A stretch of DNA of 64,000 bases from the NCBI GenBank assembly GCA_025454175.1, contig JALOOX010000012.1, positions 1 through 64,000 of the forward strand, read 5' to 3'. Below the pieces are notes generated by a model. That model ran no database searches. It was not told the DNA's origin and worked only from the letters and a program-made list of their open reading frames with translations. The position numbers were made by a program, and so were the translations under genes. This stretch comes from Syntrophobacteraceae bacterium. GTDB taxonomy: Bacteria > Desulfobacterota > Syntrophobacteria > Syntrophobacterales > Syntrophobacteraceae. Below are positions 37,541-47,160 of the stretch, one piece after another (within the stretch, counting starts at the first letter, position 1; each line of letters begins with the position of its first letter).

Positions 37541-37580
37541 GATGGTCCCTTCGATCATTGGGCGGGAGGTTAGGGAGAAA

Positions 37581-37653
37581 AGTTCCTGGTTGCTGGTTCC
37601 TGGTTCCTGGTTTCTAGTTCCTAGTTGCTGGTTGCTGGTTGCTGGTTGCTGGT
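37581..37653. repeat. Longest heptanucleotide repeat tract (about ten units)
   Basis: Upstream of hdrC: GTTCCTG, GTTGCTG, GTTCCTG, GTTCCTG, GTTTCTA, GTTCCTA and four GTTGCTG in tandem. Period 7 is exact. The surrounding 414-bp gap between hdrC and the next plus-strand gene holds another short tract (37851-37875) and no gene. Confidence 0.8.
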
Positions 37654-37954
37654 CGAGATCCCATTTCATGGTTCGGGGCGGTTCCAATGAACATGAGGAA
37701 TCCGATCCACGACCTTTCGGACCTATTGTAGCATCAGAATGCACAAGAATGGAAGGTGACCTTGTGCTCAAACTAGTTAAATCACCCGTCGAACCGATCG
37801 AGTCATCCGCGCCCACATCCATGGAGCCGCCCCGCGTCCCTTCCTCAACTCAAAACACGAAGCTCGAAACTTCCTTTCGTCGAATTGCGCCGCCGCCTCT
37901 GGTCTTGCCGGGAGATGCCCTTAATTTATGGGACAAGGGGAGGGATCACACGTC

Positions 37955-38641
37955 ATGTTCACGGCAGCAGTCTCAACACTCATCCTGTCCGTGCTCTGCA
38001 ACACGGCTCTCGCCTGGTCTCCAGCGGATTCCGAGGCGCTCGTGGCCCGCATGGAGGCGGCCTACCAGCAGGTGCACGACTACCAGACCCGCCTCGTGAT
38101 CACGGGCTTCGGCAAGGACGATGCCTTCCGATCCAGGCAGGAGCTGATGTATCGTTTCAAAAAACCCAACAGAATCCGCATCGACTTTATCTCTCCCCAC
38201 TCGGGCATGACCATCCTTTACCCCACTTCGGAGGAGAAGGTGCTTCTGAAGCCCCCGGGCTGGGCATCGATGTTCTCGCTTCGGCTCGATTCCCGCCACT
38301 CGCTGCTGGAAGTCTCCCCCGGCCAGCAGATCAACCGGACCGACTACGGGGTCCTCATCGCCAACATCCGGCACAGCCTCACGGACATGTTCCTCGGCGA
38401 GCTCGAGGTCCAGGTGCTGCCGGCCCGCACCGTGGTCCGCGTCCTCTCCGACAACCCCTTCAAGCGGGGAAACCCGACCCGCTATATCTTCGCCATCGAC
38501 GACGAACTGTCGCTCCCCGTGCATGTGACGGAGATGGATCCCGACGGTGGGCTGCAGCGGACGGTGGACTACCGGGACCTCAAAATCAACAGCGGCCTCT
38601 CCGAGGCCATCTTTCACCTCTTGAAGCCGAAGCTCGACTGA
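37955..38641 (+). CDS. Secreted LolA/outer-membrane-lipoprotein-sorting-like protein
   Basis: 228 aa with a signal peptide (TAAVSTLILSVLCNTALAW). The mature part resembles the LolA/LolB-like fold (and DUF1571): an opening helix SEALVARMEAAYQQVHDYQT, then strands such as LMYRFKKPNRIRIDFI, SGMTILYPTSEEKVLL, and a late PVHVTEMDPDGGLQRTVDYRDL. Such proteins bind lipid or lipoprotein in the periplasm. The ATG at 37955 places the signal peptide at the N-terminus, with GGGGAGGG about ten bases before; an ATG at 37928 is also possible. It converges with a lipoprotein gene. Exact role unproven. Confidence 0.7.
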   Translation: MFTAAVSTLILSVLCNTALAWSPADSEALVARMEAAYQQVHDYQTRLVITGFGKDDAFRSRQELMYRFKKPNRIRIDFISPHSGMTILYPTSEEKVLLKPPGWASMFSLRLDSRHSLLEVSPGQQINRTDYGVLIANIRHSLTDMFLGELEVQVLPARTVVRVLSDNPFKRGNPTRYIFAIDDELSLPVHVTEMDPDGGLQRTVDYRDLKINSGLSEAIFHLLKPKLD

Positions 38642-38688
38642 GCGGCAATCCCCTGCGCCGACGCACACCGGGACTTCGCCCCCCTTCC

Positions 38689-40194
38689 TCAGCGGAAGAT
38701 GAAACGCTCGTCGAACAGGTGGGGGTTGTCGAAGTGCTCGCGGCCGATGAGGTCGATGGCGTGACGGCCCCGCTGCCTCATGCTCCCGACGGATGGGATG
38801 CCCATGGGGAAGAAAATGAAAGGCTCGATTCGACGGGACCCTTCGACGATGCCCCGGTCATTGAACACGCTCGCATGGCGGCCGTCCGGAGTCGGCTGAG
38901 ACTCGAGCTGCTCATAGGGCGGCAGCCGGTAGGAGATTCCAGGCAACCCCTCTTCCATGGGCTTTGCGACATAGACGCGCTCCACCTGGTGCCAGCCCGA
39001 GCCGATCCGCACCCCCAGCCGCTGATTCTGCGCCAGATCGGGAAGCCACTGGGGAACGAAGGAGTCGAGGGCCGCGGGTCTCGAGAGGACCAGGGCCACC
39101 GCACGCCGGTCCGGCACGAAGAAATGGTAGCAGCCGCAGTTGTTCATGATGTCCACCATGAAGGGCTTTCCCCGGAAATCCAGGGATATCCGGACGGTGA
39201 GCCCATCCAGGCTGCCGCGCTCGATCCAGGGTGAGCCCGGTCCGGCCCTTGCCGGAAACCACACGACGTAGCTGCACTGGAGTACGGGCTTTCCACGCAG
39301 GAGGGCATGCGAGACGTACGCATAGACGGCCGGGTCGTCTCCGTCCACCCGGGGCCCGCCCGAGACCCCGGAGAGAGCTCCCGGGCGGTCATACGGCCCG
39401 GCCACGTCCACCATGAGCTCGGGAGCGTTGAGCCGCAGAAGCTCCTCTTGCTCCTTCCCGCTGAGCAGCGGTACGGACAGGGGATTTGCGGACGCCCTTC
39501 GGATCCGCTCCTCCAGTGTATCAGACGTGAGCAAGGCAATACGCTCCGGCACGTAGCGCGTGAGCTTCCCTCGCACGGGCAGCTGGTCCATGTCGCCTTC
39601 GTACCACTTCAGAACCCGATTCCGCACCTTCTGCGTCACCAGGGCCACGGGGATGGAGGCCAGGGGGTGCAAGCCCACGATTCTCATGCCCGTGGAGTAT
39701 TCATCCGGGACCCGGGCCCGGGCCTTCACGTGGTCCAGGAACCGTGGGCTGGATCGATCATGGGCGTAAAGCCGCTCGGAACAGACCGAGGCACGCTCCA
39801 TGAGCTCCGCGCGATCCGGGCTGCCGGCCTTCGAGCCCGAAGCCTTTCGCACTTCCGAATCCGAGAGGTTCATCACCTCCTTTCGCCTCGATTCGAGGTC
39901 TGCACCGCGCATGAGGTCCAGCCACTGGTCCTTCTGCTCGTCGCTCGAAACCCTGGAGCCGAGGGCAGCCAGAAAACGATTGGTCCGCAGATAGGGAAAA
40001 CCTCGAACCGGGGCCATGGACGCGTCCCGCACGCCGGCTTCCCCAATGAGCCCATCCAGTCTCGCCAAGAGCTCGGCGCACTCCACCGGTCGATGGAAGT
40101 CCCTGTCAACCTGCCGGGACGTGATGGCGGCGCACCCCGCCGCTGTCCAGGCGAGGACCAGGAGGGATGCCAGCAACGGCAATGGGCGATGCAT
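38689..40194 (-). CDS. Putative outer-membrane or periplasmic lipoprotein, function unknown
   Basis: 501 aa. The N-terminus is a lipoprotein signal (PLPLLASLLVLAWTAAGC) with lipobox TAAGC at about residue 22. The large mature domain is not recognised; it contains APELMVDVAGPYDRPG, a short NNCGCYHFF segment and many aromatic residues near the C-terminus (RRIEPFIFFPMGIPSVGSM). A GTG at 40197 in the same frame could also start it. It converges with the LolA-like gene and follows the dikinase-like gene on the same strand across a heptamer tract. No function is proposed. Confidence 0.7.
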   Translation of the reverse strand: MHRPLPLLASLLVLAWTAAGCAAITSRQVDRDFHRPVECAELLARLDGLIGEAGVRDASMAPVRGFPYLRTNRFLAALGSRVSSDEQKDQWLDLMRGADLESRRKEVMNLSDSEVRKASGSKAGSPDRAELMERASVCSERLYAHDRSSPRFLDHVKARARVPDEYSTGMRIVGLHPLASIPVALVTQKVRNRVLKWYEGDMDQLPVRGKLTRYVPERIALLTSDTLEERIRRASANPLSVPLLSGKEQEELLRLNAPELMVDVAGPYDRPGALSGVSGGPRVDGDDPAVYAYVSHALLRGKPVLQCSYVVWFPARAGPGSPWIERGSLDGLTVRISLDFRGKPFMVDIMNNCGCYHFFVPDRRAVALVLSRPAALDSFVPQWLPDLAQNQRLGVRIGSGWHQVERVYVAKPMEEGLPGISYRLPPYEQLESQPTPDGRHASVFNDRGIVEGSRRIEPFIFFPMGIPSVGSMRQRGRHAIDLIGREHFDNPHLFDERFIFR

Positions 40195-40212
40195 CACGAA
40201 ATCCCTGCCACG

Positions 40213-40252
40213 AAAAGTTTCAAGTTTTAGGTTTCAAGCTTCAAGTTGAAAA
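40213..40252. repeat. Heptanucleotide repeat tract
   Basis: AAGTTTC, AAGTTTT, AGGTTTC, AAGCTTC and AAGTTGA in tandem between the lipoprotein gene and the dikinase-like gene; the same GTT phase as the other tracts. Confidence 0.75.
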
Positions 40253-40301
40253 TCAGCGCTGCCGCGAGCCTGAAGTGTGAGACCTGAATCCTGAGCGGGC
40301 C

Positions 40302-42590
40302 TCAGAAGGCGGAATCGCCTGCATGCGCCGGACCGAAAAAGCCCATTCCCTCCTGGCTGCGGCTGTCCTGATATACGTGCAGAAACTGGCCCCGCCGACA
40401 GGACGGCACGTGGATGACCTTGACGGCCTCGGCGGAAGGCTCCCAATCAGCCGTCAGGGAGCTCAGGACGTTGGGTGAATCCCTGAAGAACGCCTCGTCG
40501 AAAACGGTTTCCGGCTCATCGGGGAAAATTGCGACCGGTGTGATCCGGGCCTCCACCAGGTCGTTGAAGAAGTGGGTGCCATAAGAGACCTCGGGGTTCA
40601 CCCCTCCTTCCTCGAAGGCGATCTCCGCCAGGATCAGGGCGTGGTTGATATCTTCATAGCCCACTTTCACACCGACGTTGACATCGTTGGTCCCCCACCG
40701 TGACGGACCGAAAAGGGCATAGCGCCTGCCCTTGAGCAGCCGGTTGAGCCTGCCGACGGCGCGGCCCGCGGCCAGGCGCTCCTCATAGGATCGAAGCTTC
40801 TGATAGACCCTGGGATCCACGTAGACGACATATTCGATGTCCCGGGTCATGCAGTTTCCAACCGCGCGACGGTTGGTGAAAAGAACGTCATCGGAGGCCA
40901 CATCTCGGGGCAGCGTCACCTGCCCGATATCTTCATGGCCGGCCAGGGACCGACACTGAAGGATGTACAGCCTGTCATCATCCCAGGCGAGCTCGACGTC
41001 CACGGGACGGCCGTAGGCCCCTTCGAGCTTCTTGAGTATCCTGCGCATGAGTGCGACAAAGGGTGTCTGTGCAAAGAAGCCGTCAAAAGTTATGCAGCTG
41101 TTTTCCAGCGGAATGGCCTGGCCACGGAAATGGAGCGACGCCAGGTGGTCTTCCTCCACCACGGAAAGGGCCAGGTGAGCTTCCGGGTGAGGGGCTTGTT
41201 GAAACAGGTCATGATAAGGCAAGGTCTCGAGCCGGCGCGTTTTGAGATTCAGAACGTCCACCATGCGCTGGGAATACTTGACCACCTGCTGTACGGCCAC
41301 CTCGGGCCGAAGGGTGGGATGGCTGAGGGCGATCATTCGGGGGTAGTCGGGCTCGACCCGGTCCACCGCCCGGGTCCCGAGCCCGAGGACGATCCGCACC
41401 AGCCCCTCCTCGCGCCGAATGCGCGGCGTCCAGAGGTGCATGTTCTGTGAAAAGGCAACCCCTCCCGCGAATGGGTAGAAATAGTCGCCGAATCGACGGC
41501 CCACCACCTTCTGCACCAGGACGCTCATGCGCTCGTCGAAGTCCAGCAGGTTGTGATCGCGCCGGTACAGGATGGCCGCCGGACTGAAGACGCTCACGAA
41601 CACGCGTTTGTAAGCCCTGACGAATTCCTGTGTGCGCGTCTCGAGGTCCCCCTGGTTGACCACGAAGACAGACTCGTATTTCCCCGAAAAAGCGTAGCCT
41701 ATGTTGTCCTCGAGGAGGCTCGACGACCGCACGATGAGAGGATGCTCCCCCACCTCCCCCAAAAACGATCTGAAGTCCTCCATGATGTCCGGTGGAAAGG
41801 CGGCCTTCTCCACCTTGGCCGCCATCTTCCCGTACTCGTCCTCGATCTGCTGGCCGGTTTTGTATTTCTGGCTGTGGAGGGAATAAAAACGGTTGTAGTC
41901 GATGAAATCCGCGAGAATGCCCGAGCTGAAATAATGTGACTCCGGCACGGTCACCCCCGCCTGTATGTCGGGGTCCTTGTCGGAAAGCCTGGGCAGCACC
42001 ACGCATCGAGCCATGAGAAGCCCTGCCGATTTGCCGCCGATCTTTCCCGACCGTCTTGGAGTCCAGTGGGAATTGTCGAGCATTTCGTCCACATCCCGAA
42101 GGGTGATGTACTGCTTGGCAATGCCGATGAAGGGGAGCTGGCTCGAGATGAAGTGGTCGATGAGGGCCACCCGCACTCCCTCAACCTCCTCGGGCGGCAG
42201 GTGCAGGGACCCCTGCGGAATGCTGGTGAGCTCCTTGAGCGCACGGCGAATGTCGGCGGAGGTGACGCCTTCCGCGTTGACCACCCGCTGCAGATTTCGG
42301 AAAGCGTCCCGCTTTCGGGCCAGATTGATGTGGTTCTCGATATCCGAGTCGTTGAAATGCTGTGCGAAAAGGATGTCGATGGCGGCGTTTCGGTACTCAT
42401 GGATGGTTTCGGGACCGGGCTCGTCGCCGGAATCCGCCACGAGCTCCAGGATTTGCCGCGTCAACGCGCCTTCGTCCAGAATCCCGCGCTCCGTCAACCC
42501 GTCCAGGAAGACCTGGCGGACCTCATCCAGAAGATGCGGGTGCCGCATGAGCTTATGATACAACCTGTAGGCCCTGATCAGGTCTTTCAT
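40302..42590 (-). CDS. PEP synthase/pyruvate,phosphate-dikinase-like ATP-binding protein, truncated type
   Basis: 762 aa. The centre has the ATP-grasp signature of PEP synthase/PPDK N-terminal domains: SGKIGGKSAGLLMAR (about 182-196), HPLIVRSSSLLEDNIGYAFS and GKYESVF, then VDVELAWDDDRLYILQCRS. It lacks the phosphohistidine swivel domain and the PEP-binding barrel of full enzymes, and has a helical N-terminus of about 170 residues and a C-terminal domain of about 190 residues (GPSRWGTNDVNVGVKVGYED). It therefore probably phosphorylates or ligates something other than pyruvate, or is a regulator. No clear ribosome site. Stands alone upstream of the lipoprotein gene. Confidence 0.78.
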   Translation of the reverse strand: MKDLIRAYRLYHKLMRHPHLLDEVRQVFLDGLTERGILDEGALTRQILELVADSGDEPGPETIHEYRNAAIDILFAQHFNDSDIENHINLARKRDAFRNLQRVVNAEGVTSADIRRALKELTSIPQGSLHLPPEEVEGVRVALIDHFISSQLPFIGIAKQYITLRDVDEMLDNSHWTPRRSGKIGGKSAGLLMARCVVLPRLSDKDPDIQAGVTVPESHYFSSGILADFIDYNRFYSLHSQKYKTGQQIEDEYGKMAAKVEKAAFPPDIMEDFRSFLGEVGEHPLIVRSSSLLEDNIGYAFSGKYESVFVVNQGDLETRTQEFVRAYKRVFVSVFSPAAILYRRDHNLLDFDERMSVLVQKVVGRRFGDYFYPFAGGVAFSQNMHLWTPRIRREEGLVRIVLGLGTRAVDRVEPDYPRMIALSHPTLRPEVAVQQVVKYSQRMVDVLNLKTRRLETLPYHDLFQQAPHPEAHLALSVVEEDHLASLHFRGQAIPLENSCITFDGFFAQTPFVALMRRILKKLEGAYGRPVDVELAWDDDRLYILQCRSLAGHEDIGQVTLPRDVASDDVLFTNRRAVGNCMTRDIEYVVYVDPRVYQKLRSYEERLAAGRAVGRLNRLLKGRRYALFGPSRWGTNDVNVGVKVGYEDINHALILAEIAFEEGGVNPEVSYGTHFFNDLVEARITPVAIFPDEPETVFDEAFFRDSPNVLSSLTADWEPSAEAVKVIHVPSCRRGQFLHVYQDSRSQEGMGFFGPAHAGDSAF

Positions 42591-42609
42591 GGGAGCGACT
42601 CAGCTCTGC

Positions 42610-42643
42610 AGTTTCGAGTTTCGAATTTCGAGCTTCGGGTTCC
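42610..42643. repeat. Heptanucleotide repeat tract
   Basis: CAGTTTC, GAGTTTC, GAATTTC, GAGCTTC and GGGTTCC in tandem between queF and the dikinase-like gene. Confidence 0.75.
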
Positions 42644-42744
42644 GCAGCGAAGAAGCGACAGGGGCTCCCCTTCCCCCTGGACATGGCCTGCGCATCCCAC
42701 CCACCGAGCGACCACCACCCGCCCTCCGATTTCCGACTTCCGTC

Positions 42745-43209
42745 TCACTCCCGCCCGCCGCGATAGGCGGTTTTGACCAAAGGCAGCAGCTCGCACTGCT
42801 CGGGCAGGATTCCGGACTGAATGGCCACATCGATGGTGATCCCACCCCGAGCGTACCACAGCCCGACGACGCGCAAAAAATGGGGCGCCAGCGCATCCCG
42901 GAGCCGGTTGTGGATGTAGACGGTGCAGGCCTCGTGAAACGTTCCCTCATTGCGGAAGCTCCCGAGGAAAAGCTTGAAGGACTTGCTCTCCACGAGTCTT
43001 TCCGCCGGCACGTAATCCACCACCAGGGTGGCGAAATCCGGCTGCCCCGTGATGGGACAGAGGGTCGTCAGCTCGGGGGCCGTGAGACGCACCACATAAA
43101 GGCTTCCCGGGTGAGGATTCGGAAAAGTCTCGAGAACGGCTTCCTCGGGAGTCCTGGGCCATGCCACCTGGCTTCCCAGTTGGGTTAACGGCTGTTGAGC
43201 TTCCTCCAT
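42745..43209 (-). CDS. queF: QueF, NADPH-dependent preQ0 reductase
   Basis: 154 aa, the single-domain type. Reduces 7-cyano-7-deazaguanine to preQ1 in queuosine synthesis. The catalytic Cys lies in [13 protein letters not shown] and the NADPH/active-site signature in [20 protein letters not shown]. The ATG at 43209 is chosen with GGGGTG six bases upstream; another ATG at 43227 is possible, and the frame to 43416 overlaps queC and is rejected. Last gene of queE-queC-queF on this strand, 85 bp after queC. Confidence 0.95.
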   Translation of the reverse strand: MEEAQQPLTQLGSQVAWPRTPEEAVLETFPNPHPGSLYVVRLTAPELTTLCPITGQPDFATLVVDYVPAERLVESKSFKLFLGSFRNEGTFHEACTVYIHNRLRDALAPHFLRVVGLWYARGGITIDVAIQSGILPEQCELLPLVKTAYRGGRE

Positions 43210-43294
43210 CGCTTGCACCCCATGCATCAGGTCATCTCGGCCGGTCGGCGATCCGAGCCCTGGCAGTACCGGCCGGTTCAAAGCCATAAGGCCA

Positions 43295-44008
43295 TCACAT
43301 CGCATTCCAGGGGGAATACCGGGTCGGATCGGGAATGCACGCCTCCTCGAACCCCTTCCGACGCAGGATGCAGCTGTCGCAGCGTCCACAGGCGCGCCCT
43401 TCCTCGTCGGGGTCATAACAGGAGTGGGTCAGGCTGAAATCCACCCCGAGCTCGATTCCTCTTCGGATGATCTCCGACTTGCTCATCCGCATCAGGGGGG
43501 TGTGTATCCTCATCCGGATCCTTCCCTCGGCGGTTTCGCGCGTCGCCAGGTTGGCCATGCGAGTGAACGCCTCGATGTACTCGGGGCGGCAGTCGGGGTA
43601 GCCCGAGTAATCCAGGGCGTTGACTCCGATGAAAATATCCGCCGCCCTCAGCACCTCCGCCCAGCCCAGGGCAAAAGAGAGGAAGATGGTGTTCCTGGCG
43701 GGTACGTAAGTCGTCGGAATGGCGACTCCCATTTCCTCCGGAAGGTTGTCCTTGGGAACCGGGATGTCCCCCGTGAGGGCGGACCCGCCGATCCTTTCGA
43801 GGGGAAGCTCCAGAATCATGTGCTGCATCACCCCCATGAGGGCGACAAGCTTTCTGGCCGACTCCAACTCCACCCGGTGACGCTGATGGTAAAAGAAGCT
43901 CAGGGCATGGGGATCGAATCCCTCGGAACGGGCAATGGCAAGGCACGTCGTCGAATCCACGCCACCTGAAAACAGCACGATCGCCTTGGGCTTTTCGGAA
44001 TGATCCAT
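43295..44008 (-). CDS. queC: QueC, 7-cyano-7-deazaguanine synthase
   Basis: 237 aa. Converts 7-carboxy-7-deazaguanine to preQ0 with ATP and ammonia. The PP-loop ATP site is [12 protein letters not shown] near the N-terminus; the zinc site is in [17 protein letters not shown] (four Cys, C-terminal). Also [15 protein letters not shown] and [17 protein letters not shown], typical of QueC. Start at 44008 has AAGGGA about seven bases before; the longer frame to 44053 is less likely. Sits between queE (49-bp gap) and queF. Confidence 0.96.
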   Translation of the reverse strand: MDHSEKPKAIVLFSGGVDSTTCLAIARSEGFDPHALSFFYHQRHRVELESARKLVALMGVMQHMILELPLERIGGSALTGDIPVPKDNLPEEMGVAIPTTYVPARNTIFLSFALGWAEVLRAADIFIGVNALDYSGYPDCRPEYIEAFTRMANLATRETAEGRIRMRIHTPLMRMSKSEIIRRGIELGVDFSLTHSCYDPDEEGRACGRCDSCILRRKGFEEACIPDPTRYSPWNAM

Positions 44009-44057
44009 GGCTTGTCCCTTGAAAAGTGGGGGCACTGACGCCATCTCGGGCACGGCT

Positions 44058-44705
44058 TCACACTCCGCGCCGGTCCGGCCCCCAGATCAGTTTGTGCAGT
44101 TGAAGGTTTAGCCGGACCTGCAGTCGGTCGTCAAGGATCCACTGGGTAAGAATCCCTGGATCCATGCGACCGAAGACGGGGGAAAAGTGGACGGGAATCA
44201 TGGCGCCGAAGCGGCCGGTCCTGAGCTGTTGAACGTGATGTCTGGCGAAATCGTAGTCCTCACGGTCCGATATGACAAACTTAAGCTCATCGTGATTTTT
44301 CAGGCGCCCGAGGTTGGCGTAGTCATTGGCTCCCATCTGACCACTGGACGGGCATTTCAGATCAACGATCCTGGTGCACCGGGAATCGATGAGGGATATG
44401 TCGCGGCTCCCGTTGGTCTCGACAAGGACGATCAGACCAAGGCCCAGAAAAGCTTCCGCCAGTCGAGGGGCTTCCTCCTGGATGAGGGGCTCTCCTCCCG
44501 TGATCTCGACCAGGGGGCAGTCGAAGGCTTTCACCTTCAGCAGGACATCCGGTATGCCCATTTCTTCTCCCTCGTCATAAGCGTAGCGGGTGTCACAGTA
44601 AGTGCAGCGCAGGTTGCATCCCGTCAGTCTGACGAAGACACAGGGCCACCCCGCAAAGCTGGATTCCCCCTGGATGCTGTGGAAGACTTCATTGACGCGA
44701 AGCAT
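44058..44705 (-). CDS. queE: QueE, 7-carboxy-7-deazaguanine synthase (radical SAM)
   Basis: 215 aa. Makes the deazaguanine ring from 6-carboxytetrahydropterin. The radical-SAM cluster is [10 protein letters not shown] (C-x3-C-x2-C), and substrate/SAM features include [29 protein letters not shown] and VETNGS. The ATG at 44705 gives the normal N-terminus; the longer frame (to 44993) runs through the divergent promoter region. First gene of the queE-queC-queF operon; queD and folE are not in this window. No preQ1 riboswitch is recognisable upstream. Confidence 0.95.
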   Translation of the reverse strand: MLRVNEVFHSIQGESSFAGWPCVFVRLTGCNLRCTYCDTRYAYDEGEEMGIPDVLLKVKAFDCPLVEITGGEPLIQEEAPRLAEAFLGLGLIVLVETNGSRDISLIDSRCTRIVDLKCPSSGQMGANDYANLGRLKNHDELKFVISDREDYDFARHHVQQLRTGRFGAMIPVHFSPVFGRMDPGILTQWILDDRLQVRLNLQLHKLIWGPDRRGV

Positions 44706-44769
44706 TGCACAAACCTCGGAATGATATGCAAACTCGTGGCAAAATCGGAAAACAAGATCGATTTCAGGC

Positions 44770-44797
44770 TTGAAACCCCAAGAAATACTTATATCAT
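44770..44797 (+). promoter_or_regulatory. Sigma-70-like promoter for the amidase gene
   Basis: TTGAAA, 16 bases, TATCAT, just upstream of the amidase ATG at 44811, in the AT-rich divergent gap with queE. If used with the first ATG, the leader would be very short, which favours the second start at 44847. Confidence 0.45.
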
Positions 44798-44810
44798 AAA
44801 GCCCAAGTTC

Positions 44811-45737
44811 ATGAAGGCATCGGTGACCCTGTCGAGAGATCCCGTGATGATGGTGAGCCCAGCAAGCCTCCAAAACCGATGGACCGGATCCCGGGTGATC
44901 AGTGTTTGCGTCGGCCTTTGCCTCCTCCTGCTTCAGGGGTGCATGCGGCCCGTCTCCCAGCCTTTCTACTGGCCCCCTCCCGCACAATCCCATACCGAGT
45001 ACCCGGCGAGCCAGCCGCCATCCTCACAAGGTGCGGAAGTGACCAATACCGGTCGTGGAGCCACCACCGTTCGCGTCGTTGAGAAATGTCTCATCAACAC
45101 CGGCCAAACCAAGACCTTCATTCACGAAGTGGGTCCCCTCGAAACCGTCTGGCGCCTCTCGCGCATGTATGACGTTCCGCAACAGGACATCTACGCCGCC
45201 AACAGGATGAAGACGGAAGATCCCCTGCGCATCGGGCAGAAGCTCGTGATCCCCAACGCAAAAAGCCTTCGCCACGTGATACCGCTCTACCCGAGCAATC
45301 AATGGAAATACATCATCATTCACCACACGGCAACGGACATCGGCAACGCCATGCTGGTCCACCGGTCCCATCATGATCGAGGGTTCTGGCAGGGCCTGGG
45401 ATATCATTTTATCATTGACAACGGGACGCTCAGCAAGTGTGACGGGCAAATCGAGGTTGCACCGCGGTGGATCAAGCAGCAGGAAGGGGCCCACTGCAAG
45501 GCAGGCGGTATGAATGGCAAGGCCATTGGCGTCGCCCTTGTCGGGAATTTCAACGAGACGCTCCCCACCACCAAACAGATGGAGTCCCTCGCCTACCTCC
45601 TCAGGACCCTCATGCAGCAATACCGAATTCCTCCCTCCCAGGTCATGGGTCACAGGGATGTGGACGGAGCCAGCACGGACTGCCCCGGCAAAAGATTCCC
45701 CTGGTCGAATCTCCGCCAGTGCCTGAGCACATATTGA
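44811..45737 (+). CDS. Lipoprotein N-acetylmuramoyl-L-alanine amidase with LysM domain
   Basis: 308 aa. Cleaves the amide bond between muramic acid and peptide in the cell wall. A lipoprotein signal (VCVGLCLLLLQGC, lipobox LLQGC) is followed by a linker, a LysM peptidoglycan-binding domain (FIHEVGPLETVWRLSRMYDV ... LRIGQKLVIP), and an Amidase_2/PGRP domain with zinc-ligand motifs IIIHHTAT and MGHRDVDGASTDCPG plus GLGYHFIIDNG. An ATG at 44847 in the same frame may be the true start. Divergent from queE. Likely a cell-envelope remodelling enzyme. Confidence 0.88.
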   Translation: MKASVTLSRDPVMMVSPASLQNRWTGSRVISVCVGLCLLLLQGCMRPVSQPFYWPPPAQSHTEYPASQPPSSQGAEVTNTGRGATTVRVVEKCLINTGQTKTFIHEVGPLETVWRLSRMYDVPQQDIYAANRMKTEDPLRIGQKLVIPNAKSLRHVIPLYPSNQWKYIIIHHTATDIGNAMLVHRSHHDRGFWQGLGYHFIIDNGTLSKCDGQIEVAPRWIKQQEGAHCKAGGMNGKAIGVALVGNFNETLPTTKQMESLAYLLRTLMQQYRIPPSQVMGHRDVDGASTDCPGKRFPWSNLRQCLSTY

Positions 45738-45793
45738 TCTTCCTCGGCAGGTGGGCAGCGGATCCGAGCAGGGACCAGCGACCCAAATGCCGA

Positions 45794-45822
45794 TTCACTT
45801 TTGAGCACACTTCATATATTAT
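45794..45822 (+). promoter_or_regulatory. Sigma-70-like promoter before the U32 peptidase gene
   Basis: TTCACT, 17 bases, TATTAT, in a locally AT-rich patch about 190 bases upstream of the U32 start; the leader would be long. Confidence 0.45.
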
Positions 45823-46014
45823 TTTATGTATCATGCACGCATCGCCCTTCCAGTGCGTGCTCGGATTCACATGGGGGTCCGCAGTCGCCCCGGCTCTCGT
45901 GGTCGGGGAGAGAGGGACCGTGGAGGTGAGTCCAAAGGTGAATGCCACGCACGCGGGGCGGATTTGTTTTAATACTACCCGTCGATTTCTCTGAGGATGA
46001 TGGAGGAGGCTGCC

Positions 46015-47046
46015 ATGAATGAGCTCCTGGCCCCGGGCGGAAGTCTGGAAATGGTCGAAGCAGTGTTCACCCAGGGCGCTGATGCGGTTTATGTGGGCTC
46101 CAAGGGCTTCAGCAGGCGAAAGTGTGCCTGGGAAATGGAAGATTCGCAAATCCGCGAGGCCATCGAAATCTCCAAGCGATCACGCGGAAAAGTGCGCATC
46201 GCCTTGAACGCCGAGATTCCTCCCGAAAAATCCATGATCCTCATGGGGAAAATCGCCAAATACGCCGCGTGGGGAGCGGAAGGTCTCATCATCAAGACCC
46301 CGTCGCTCATGCAGATGGCCGTGAAGAACTTTCCCCAGCTTGTGATCCACGCCAGCGTTGGGTGCAACATCCAGACACCGGCTCAGATTGCCGAGTACAA
46401 GCACTACGGTGTCACGCAGATCGTTGCCAGCACGGAGATCGATACCGTTGACAAGCTGAGGGCTTTCAAAGCCGCGGCCGACGCCGAGGGAATCGCGACG
46501 GAAGTCCTGGTTCACGGCAACCGCTGCGTGGGAGGCGTCGGAAACTGCGTTTTCCACGAGCTCATCAGCGACTCTTACATCAAGCGGGTCCACCACGACG
46601 AGGATGGCAACGAAATCGTTGAATACGAAGGGTGGCCCGATCGGAGCGGCAGCTGCTTTCGATTATGCCTTCTCACCGACGAGCAGAGGAGCAAGGTTCT
46701 CAGGCAGAGAGGACAGAAGGAAGGGGAAATCCGGGCCATCAACGAGACCATTCGCCGCCACCCGAACGTGGCGTTCGCCATCAACGGAAAAGAGCTCTGG
46801 GACATCATGGACCTGGGCCTTCACACCCTGAAGGTGCAGGGCCGGGAATACTCGGTAGGACTGATTTCGAGGATGATCTTTCTCTACCGCGCCATGATCA
46901 ATGCCCACGCTTCCGGAATGGACCACGACCATCCCGATCTCCTTGCTGCTCAGCGGGAGCTCGACGAAATCGCCAGGGACCGGGACCGCGTCCGCATGGA
47001 AAAGTCCCGCGAGCTGCACAGGAACATCAAGGGGCTTTACGCCTGA
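46015..47046 (+). CDS. U32-family peptidase-like protein
   Basis: 343 aa. U32 proteins include collagenase-like peptidases and Fe-S proteins of tRNA or ubiquinone hydroxylation (TrhP, UbiU/UbiV). Seen: [33 protein letters not shown]-type opening, [29 protein letters not shown], and [10 protein letters not shown], whose cysteines resemble the family's cluster-binding set; the C-terminal half includes [22 protein letters not shown] lies eight bases before the ATG. It stands alone with its own promoter and terminator. Which U32 subgroup it belongs to is uncertain. Confidence 0.85.
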   Translation: MNELLAPGGSLEMVEAVFTQGADAVYVGSKGFSRRKCAWEMEDSQIREAIEISKRSRGKVRIALNAEIPPEKSMILMGKIAKYAAWGAEGLIIKTPSLMQMAVKNFPQLVIHASVGCNIQTPAQIAEYKHYGVTQIVASTEIDTVDKLRAFKAAADAEGIATEVLVHGNRCVGGVGNCVFHELISDSYIKRVHHDEDGNEIVEYEGWPDRSGSCFRLCLLTDEQRSKVLRQRGQKEGEIRAINETIRRHPNVAFAINGKELWDIMDLGLHTLKVQGREYSVGLISRMIFLYRAMINAHASGMDHDHPDLLAAQRELDEIARDRDRVRMEKSRELHRNIKGLYA

Positions 47047-47078
47047 TCCCCTCGCCCAAGACCGCAAGTCGGCCGCAG

Positions 47079-47106
47079 AGAGCCGGGCTTCAGCTCGGCT
47101 CTTTTC
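47079..47106 (+). terminator. Rho-independent terminator after the U32 gene
   Basis: AGAGCCG and CGGCTCT pair across a GC-containing 10-base loop, followed by TTTTC. Confidence 0.7.
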
Positions 47107-47160
47107 ATTTCCGCGCGACGAGATCCAAAGGCCATCTCCCGCATTCCACGAGGTTCACAA

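Noticed and set aside
37581-37822. N-terminal extension of hdrC through the repeat tract
   Set aside because: The extension is encoded by heptamer repeats and starts far from a ribosome site; ATG 37540 fits HdrC length.
44706-44810. Possible preQ1 riboswitch before queE
   Set aside because: Neither the preQ1-I nor preQ1-II core sequence is visible in the leader.
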